Of a stretch of DNA of 64,000 nt, positions 57,829-64,000 are shown one piece after another. Where the stretch lies: contig JAWWNJ010000049.1 of the NCBI GenBank assembly GCA_037176885.1, positions 1,506,279 through 1,570,278 of the forward strand, read 5' to 3'. Each line of letters begins with the position of its first letter. The first letter of the stretch is position 1. The position numbers and the translations under genes are program-made. Origin of the DNA: Favolaschia claudopus (lineage: Eukaryota > Basidiomycota > Agaricomycetes > Agaricales > Mycenaceae). The notes under the pieces are model-generated. The model saw nothing but the letters and a program-made list of their open reading frames with translations, was not told where the DNA came from and ran no database searches.

Positions 57829-58390
57829 GAAGAACTAGAGGATCTCGACCTGGGTCAGACAAAGTTCGGTGCGGCGTGCAGTCGGACATACCGATACCAA
57901 ACGAGGTTAGCCTTCGACTCGACGCGGCGCTTTTCCTCTTCTGGTTTTAGGTTCTATATACTCCTTTGCCTTGCAGCTCTGCGACTCGAATCAGATTGTT
58001 TTGATCTAACCACGTCCCTCAATCGCCGCAAGAATATGAACGGGCTACCTGTCATAGGCTTCGCTTCTCCGCCTCGAACCCCATGCAGTCGCAGGCGCCT
58101 TGTACTTTCAAGAGAAAATCTTGTCTCTTTCTCGATAAGGTTTCGACTTCGGCTCTGTAAAGCATGTGGCAGTGAGCGTACCGTTTCTGACGTGATTTCT
58201 CTCCTTTGGGGCGTGGAATCTTCTCAGAACAGCTTCTTGGCTAGACTACGTCCCTGAAAACGCCCGCTGCAAATATGCTACTTTCCGCCTTCACTGCGCT
58301 GCGCTGCTGCACCACAGTGACCCTTCGTAACTTGCAGCGACGTCCATCCCGTGCGGTTGCGGTTAAGGGAGTTCGGCGAACAAAACTCAC

Positions 58391-59715
58391 ATGCAGCGAC
58401 CTTGTCTTCGTGATCCTACCCTAAACGGTCAGTTCCTTTTTCGAAAACTGCATCTGCTGAATCAGAGCAGCACTGTCCGTCACCTCGCTTCCCAAGGAGG
58501 TTTTGCATCGAATAGCGGGCTTCGTTCCCAGCCGCTTCGACTCTGATCCATCGTCTTGGATGGATAACATACATCGTCTCCGAGCCGTGTGTCGCATTTG
58601 GAGGGAAGTTGTCCTCACAGACCCGACCTTTTTTTCCAAAATCTTGGTCCACAGCAAGAAGCGGCCGGACTGTATTCGAGACTGGCTCGATGCCTCAGGC
58701 ACCACAGATCTCACCATGTTCTTCGCACTTGGTTGCGACGGAGAGGACGCGATGGAAGATTACGTCGCAATGCGGGATTTTTGGAACATCCTCGCACCCT
58801 GCATGCATCGGTGCCAAAAAATCTACTACCACGCGCACACTCCTATGGGCACCAACCTTCTCTTTGGCATGCTCAAGAAACTCGACGCAGAAATAGTACC
58901 TGTATGGCATCTCGTTGCAGAGGACGACCTCACCATTCATTTCCCGCAAATCTTCATCTCCGCGTCTACTCGCGTGCAACATGTCGTCGCACAACGTTGT
59001 GCGCTAGGCATTCTACCACCCCTCTCTGACATCGTTGCAGTTAAGCGACGTGTCCCCGGACTTTGACCTCACTGGCACCCAAATCCGGGACGCACTGTCT
59101 GCCGCACCTGCTCTGAAACATCTTCTGGTACACGACGTGTCCGTGTATGACGACGACGTCCCACGTCTTGTGCTCCCTGCGTTGACCTCGTTCAGTTTTC
59201 GCTCTTCGTCTCCCGCAGAGGCAAACTTCCTCAGGATAATCGATCTACCGGAGCTGCTCCACCTTGTCCTTCAAGTCGAGGACCACGAAGTCTTCGAGAC
59301 TGTTTCAAAATCCCTCAACCATGGTTCGAAGACGGTGAAGGTCGAACTCGCTATAACCTCTGGCTGCTTGCGCTGTATGCGCAGCTTCTTCAGGGCAATG
59401 CCTGAGCTCCGTTGGCTGCATATCACCGGCTCGGACGACCACGTAGAGACCGTCATCGGTGCTCTGGTGCTGAGCTCGCCCAACCTCTTTCGATCCGTGC
59501 GACGCATGGAGTTTGGCAATCAGTTGGACAAAGAACTGGTGGTGGGACTTTGCCGCGCTCTGGCTTCCCGATCGTCATCGGTGGGGGTCGTTTCACGCGC
59601 GAGCAACGTGATGGAAGGACACGTCGACTTGCAGCGCATTTGCATGCAGGACGGGGACATTGTCGACAAATACCAACGCGTAGTTCACGGAGGGACCTGG
59701 GACGACGAAAAGTAG
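58391..59715 (+). CDS. F-box protein with LRR-like C-terminus
   Basis: Met at 58391 (MQRPCLRDPTLN), then a 44-base intron (GTCAGT..GAGCAG) directly before the F-box: LSVTSLPKEVLHRIAGFVPS, then HRLRAVCRIWREVVLTDPTF. The pattern L-P-x-E-V-L..I..F...RLRAVCR-x-W is a clear F-box of the mushroom type. A second intron near 58970-59040 (GTGCAA..TTGCAG) leads to LSDVSPDFDLTGTQIRDALS and repeated Leu-rich strands (LPALTSFSF, LPELLHLVL, MPELRWLHI) typical of a substrate-binding LRR. The stop is at 59715. Likely an SCF substrate receptor. Confidence 0.75.
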
Positions 59716-60478
59716 TGCGCTGATTGTTGCAATGACACGAGAACATCTTAGCCGTAAATCTGGCCCGATATTTTTTTTGCTCCTCGATCTTCCTTCGCAT
59801 GCGCGTAGACTCCAGCCGGGAAGTCGACGTATATAGCTGTCGATACCTTCTCAGCCTTTACCTGTATATTCTGCAAAACACTTGCACGAACGTTACTAGA
59901 CTCTGCTTCTGGGCTCCTAATGTTTGCTGTCCTGTTGCGACTCCGTTGCTGCGTCTCCTGAGGCGACGCTAACGACCTCCGCAACTCGGAGCAAAGAAAT
60001 TATATCTCAATCTAATAGATCGAGTGCTGACGAAAGCTTATCTTCATTATCACTTAAATGTCTCCATATTGTTCATGACCGTGATAATGGTCTCGCACTG
60101 CGCGAATACGTCAGGGAGTCGCCCACAAGCAGAAATTCGACGCGAGCATTGCAAATGGGAAACGAGAATGGAGTATTTTGATGCGCATCGAACAACAACG
60201 GTCTCGTACTGCCACACTCAGCTCCGACCCTCCACACTCGAATATCCCTGAACTGCAGTGTAAACCTTCTGAGCTGAACGTCCTCGTCTCTCCTCCATCA
60301 CGTTACTGTTCCTCTCGTCACCCGTATCTCATTTCCCTCAGGCTACTCTTCTTCCTGTTGTTCTCTTCGTCTGCTGAACGTCTTGTCCTCGTATAGCTGA
60401 CAACCGCTACCATGAATCAACATCTGGGGAGTGCCCATTTAAGTCGCCACGCCAAGGGCACAGACATACGAGAACAAC
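59716..60478. other. Intergenic between convergent F-box genes
   Basis: No gene is supported. The interval lies between two convergent stops and includes AT-rich sequence near 60000-60070. Confidence 0.4.
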
Positions 60479-61984
60479 CTAGAGAGAGAATATTGGCATG
60501 TCAGTAGAGACGTCTGATCGAACGACTTCCTGCTGCTTGGTCTTGGAGGAGACGCGGAGAGAACACAAGCCGGGAACAGTGACATATCCGCTCGTATCTG
60601 AGTATATGGGAGACACGACACGAGCACGAGGACTGGAAAGCCCGGTCAAGCCTCTCAACAGGAAGATAATCATCTCGTCAGGAAAGGTGTTGTCCATCCA
60701 CAGCTCCTGCAGGTCTGGCCACAGGCCGCGCCAATGTACGGCAACAGCGTGCAATAGAAGAGCAAAGTCTGAATCAGACCCGCGGCAATCCACGCTAGTC
60801 ACAGAAGGAAAAGCTTTCATGAGATCTTTCAGCGTCTCGGCCGAATGCACAGCAGTCTCGAAGGTAAGGAAGCGAAGGCGCCGTCCCGCCCTCGCCAAAT
60901 GCCCAGCGACGCCTTTGGTGCCTTCTTCGAAATCAGTTCGAACGTGCAGGCGCTGCAGAGACGGGAGGACGAGAGTGTCGAAAACGCAGGAATCGACGTA
61001 GTCCTTGACCTCCAACGACAAATGAGTCAAGCGAGGAAGAACAGTGTCGGTGACAGGAAAGGGATCGACAGCAAGATCATAGTCCATGCAGGGGACGTCC
61101 TTGATGACCAGCTGCTCTACGCTGCATGCCGCGGAGAAGAGGCTGAAGAGATCGCCGACGGTGGGAGCAGGATCGTCTATTCCAACGAGATGCAGGGAAG
61201 TGAGGTTGGAGTAAACGCTCTCGTCCCACGGGAGAATACTGAGAGAGACCCCTCATGCTATCTAAGAGAGGGGTATGCCCCCCGAACAGCACAGAAGGGA
61301 CCAGGTACTCCTCGCTCACCCACTCGTCGACGCGTCGGTAACCTCTGGGTATCTCCACCGATGCGCGGACGACCCGAGGACCTCTCATGGACGAGAGACA
61401 CCGCAGCACATCGTATCCGTTTTCAAAGTAGTCCGCAGCGATGCTGATCCACACACAGCGACACATCACCGGACCCAACAAGTCGTCAATCATGCGGAGA
61501 GAGTCCGGGAACGTGTCCTCATGCGAGACACTCGAGTCGAAAGTGTGAAACCGAAACGCGAGAGAAAGTGGCGCCGACTTGGACTGGGAAAGCCGAGAAC
61601 TAAGAGAGGAAGGAGATGTGCGATGCGCGACAGCTATGCTGGACGCGAAGGATGGGGCACTCGTGACGATATGCCACCAGCGGGAACAAACGCATCCCAA
61701 CAGTAGAACAGACTTCCACCACGCTTCCGGGCATTCGTCAAACCGATCGGGTGCTAGCAAGAGGATCACAGTCAACACCTCCACAGGTAAGGACTTTATA
61801 TGAACGGCTGCGAATGAGAGTTGTCAGGAGATACCATACGACACACAAAAGAAAGAAAAATACCGCTGGCGAACGGCCGAAACACGCGAAGCTTTTGAAA
61901 GTACGCCTCACCGACCAAGTATTGAAGAGAAGAACGAGAGACGGGCGTGTTATGCAACAGCCTCAGGGTGTCCGTCGCAGACAT
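60479..61984 (-). CDS. F-box/LRR protein
   Basis: Met at 61984 (MSATDTLRLLHNTPVSRSSL) with a TATA-like sequence about 35 bases upstream. A long intron (GTCGGT..ATAAAG) leads to the F-box: SLPVEVLTVILLLAPDRF, then WWKSVLLLGCVCSRWWHIVT. After a second intron near 61280-61230 the LRR-like part begins (SNLTSLHLVGIDDPAPTVGD; LPRLTHLSLEVKDYV; LPSLQRLHVRTDFE) and the gene ends DMPIFSL at 60479. The exact second splice was not settled. It is convergent with the F-box gene at 58.4 kb and divergent from the one at 62.5 kb. Confidence 0.7.
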
Positions 61985-62016
61985 AGATTGAGATGCCGGA
62001 GAACCAAAAGCACGCC

Positions 62017-62025
62017 ATATATATA
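62017..62025 (-). promoter_or_regulatory. TATA-like box upstream of the F-box gene at 61984
   Basis: CTATATATATGG on the minus strand, about 33-41 bases before the proposed ATG. Confidence 0.35.
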
Positions 62026-62455
62026 GCGACGACTAGAGACGCGACGAAAAGGAAAGACATAGATCAGATTTTCCCAGCAGTTATTGGAGATACCAAGCCC
62101 CAAACAGAGTATACGGGGCAAACAGGGAGACGCGAGCGCACTGTAACAGCAAAGCCAAAAGGGCCATGACCAAACCTGGCCTTCCTTCCCTGAAGTGGCA
62201 GTGCTCCTTCTATTTCTGTTTCGCTTCTGACATCAAGTTCTGATTCGGCGACCCTCCCAAACACCCTCTGAAATGCGGCGACGCCTTGCTTTTTCCTGCA
62301 TTCGTCCTCGCTGGCCGCCTTCTGCTGCAACTTCATGTAACTTCCAATACACTGCAGAGACCTGCACGGCTGTTTCGTTTTTTTTTGCCCCTTGCATTAG
62401 CCAGTTGACAGACAGAAATGGCCAACTTCCTGAGCAGTGAGTCGGCAGGACGGTA

Positions 62456-63948
62456 ATGCACGCAAGTGCCATTGACGCCATGGAAGTCCCAGGAAAAACC
62501 ATGCGCCAGATATTTACCATGGCCCTCGGCTCCGTGTCAACGAAGGAAAATGTATACGAAAACGACCTTCTGCGACACCGCCTGAAACATACTTGTTCAA
62601 CATTCAGCAAAGTCGTGGACCAGGTGCCTGCGCTCTGGTCCTTCATCTTTCTGGAGACCGCCAACGACAAGCGAGCCTTTCCCCTGGACACATGTAAAAG
62701 TTCCGTTGACACACACATCTCTAAATCTGGTACACCGACCTTTGCACATATTTTTCGACGTACCCGTTGGGCCGCTCAAGGAAGCCGCATCCCACTACAT
62801 CTGGACTGCTTTACTTGCAGTTTCTCCGCGATGGAGGACCGTTTTTCCTCACGGGACCTGCACATTGCGGACTTGACGGTCTATGCGTCCACGCCTTGGT
62901 GGAGGGACTTAATCTGTCGAGCGCAGTAAACTTGAAGATCCTCGTCATAACAAAGAAAGCCAACCTCCCCTGCTCGAAAAAACACGAAACTGTTGTCCTG
63001 GCTTCCGACAGTCTGCAACTAGCTTGTTGCACCATCGCGGCGCGTATCGCCTTTACACCCTCTACTTCCCTTCAGTATCTCCACATTGCCACGCACAACG
63101 GCCGACAGGACTTCGACTGGTCACCCTTCTTTTCTTCTTGCACAAATCTCCGTCAACTCTTCTGGGACACAAAACACGTCCTTGCCTTCTCTAGAACAAT
63201 ACCGCTACCTTCCCTCCACCGCTTGACATTGTGGACGTTAGAGTTTCTTCCTTCCATATTCGCGCCGCGTCTGGCAGCGTTGGAAATACTGGACAGGTCT
63301 GTGCCCGCAGACATGCAACTGATATCCACTCTTGCCGGTTCGGCGGTCCACTTGAGATCCTTAGTGTTGCACGCCAACCCTGTCACGAGCGCGTCGCTCC
63401 TAGATATCCTCGAAAAATGCGCGCACCTACAACGACTCATGCTGTCCGCCTCAGAACCTCGAGCACCGGTCTTGCACGCGTTGTCCAGGAAGCTCGGGAG
63501 CCAATATGTTACGAACCAGAGATGCAGGTTGGCGGGCATCGTCATCCAAGGAGACCTAAAACAGCACGACACAGGCGACGAGACATCCGCATGCCTGGAG
63601 CTAGAGCGCTTGTGTCATCAGCGAACGTACCCCCGTGCTGACTGCACTTTTTTCGTGCCATTCTCCAAAGGAACCTGCGTAATGGTGACCCACTTCCCTT
63701 ATCCTCTGACGACAAAGGACGTGATCGACGCATACTCACATGTGCATGTCACTCGTCGAATCCCTTTTGCCGTTTCCGTGCTAAAAGTCTGGGCCACGGA
63801 AGGTGACAGCCTGGGCAATATACCGCAAGGGGACACTACTCTGATGATTTTGCTGGATCTGCAGTGGAAGGAAGCGAACTTTCTGGCAGCGTTAGGCTTC
63901 GAATACCACGGTAAGCGATACAAGATGCTCTGCAACAAGTCCGTTTGA
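62456..63948 (+). CDS. F-box/LRR-like protein
   Basis: The first exon, from about 62456, reads IDAMEVPGKTMRQIFTMALG, then HRLKHTCSTFSKVVDQVPAL and WSFIFLETA, a divergent F-box (E-x-P...I...L..TCS-x-F..V...P..W). Near 62890-62935 the frame changes, probably at an intron I could not place exactly. The second part begins VNLKILVITKKANLPC and has repeated Leu-rich strands (SLQYLHIATHNGRQDFDW, CTNLRQLFWDTK, LHRLTLWTLEFLPS, LEILDRSV, LRSLVLHAN). It ends YKMLCNKSV at 63948. Upstream exons may exist. Confidence 0.6.
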
Positions 63949-64000
63949 GTTCCTCCGAATTTAGTGCCACGGCACGTAGACACGAGTCCACTGTACCAAC

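Overview
The window looks like a gene-dense but transposon-invaded piece of a basidiomycete (Agaricomycete) mushroom genome. The genes are compact and split by roughly 45-60 base introns (mostly GT..AG, one GC-AG). F-box proteins occur as clustered, fast-diverging paralogs. The mobile genes present are typical of mushrooms: a KDZ transposase with a TET/JBP dioxygenase and an HMG-like protein, and a large multi-gene element with a DDE integrase and a HECT-type ligase. No rRNA, tRNA or CRISPR was seen. Exon borders were read by eye, so some are approximate.

Layout. 1-2.0 kb: a partial unknown gene and a small RING-finger gene. 2.04-14.41 kb: a 12.4 kb element with degenerate, AGGAAT-rich inverted ends. 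It holds a HECT-like E3 ligase, two unknown genes, a cytochrome-b5/MAPR-like protein and an apparently intact DDE integrase. 14.4-24.6 kb: host genes, including two F-box proteins and several unknown small proteins. 24.64-45.17 kb: a 20.5 kb KDZ-class element carrying the transposase, an unknown gene, a TET/JBP dioxygenase, a small basic protein, two RNase H1 N-terminal-domain proteins and an HMG-like protein. Nested in its TET/JBP gene is a 4.09 kb non-coding element. 45.70-50.84 kb: a 5.14 kb AT-rich element with very long inverted repeats, which splits an F-box gene and itself contains smaller nested elements. 51.8-64 kb: host genes again, with F-box/LRR proteins, a DEDDy-type 3'-5' exonuclease and a zinc-knuckle protein.

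Two insertions can be undone on paper. Removing the 5.14 kb element plus one copy of a 7-base duplication restores the F-box frame, and the result matches the intact paralog at 22-23.5 kb. Removing the 4.09 kb element plus one copy of its 7-base duplication restores the TET/JBP frame. Both elements begin 5'-CA, so they may share a mobilising machinery. The TET/JBP protein also seems to lack two of its three iron ligands, so the cargo may have been dead before it was interrupted. The 12.4 kb element, pairing a DDE integrase with a ubiquitin ligase and a heme-binding-like protein, is the best candidate here for a poorly described system.
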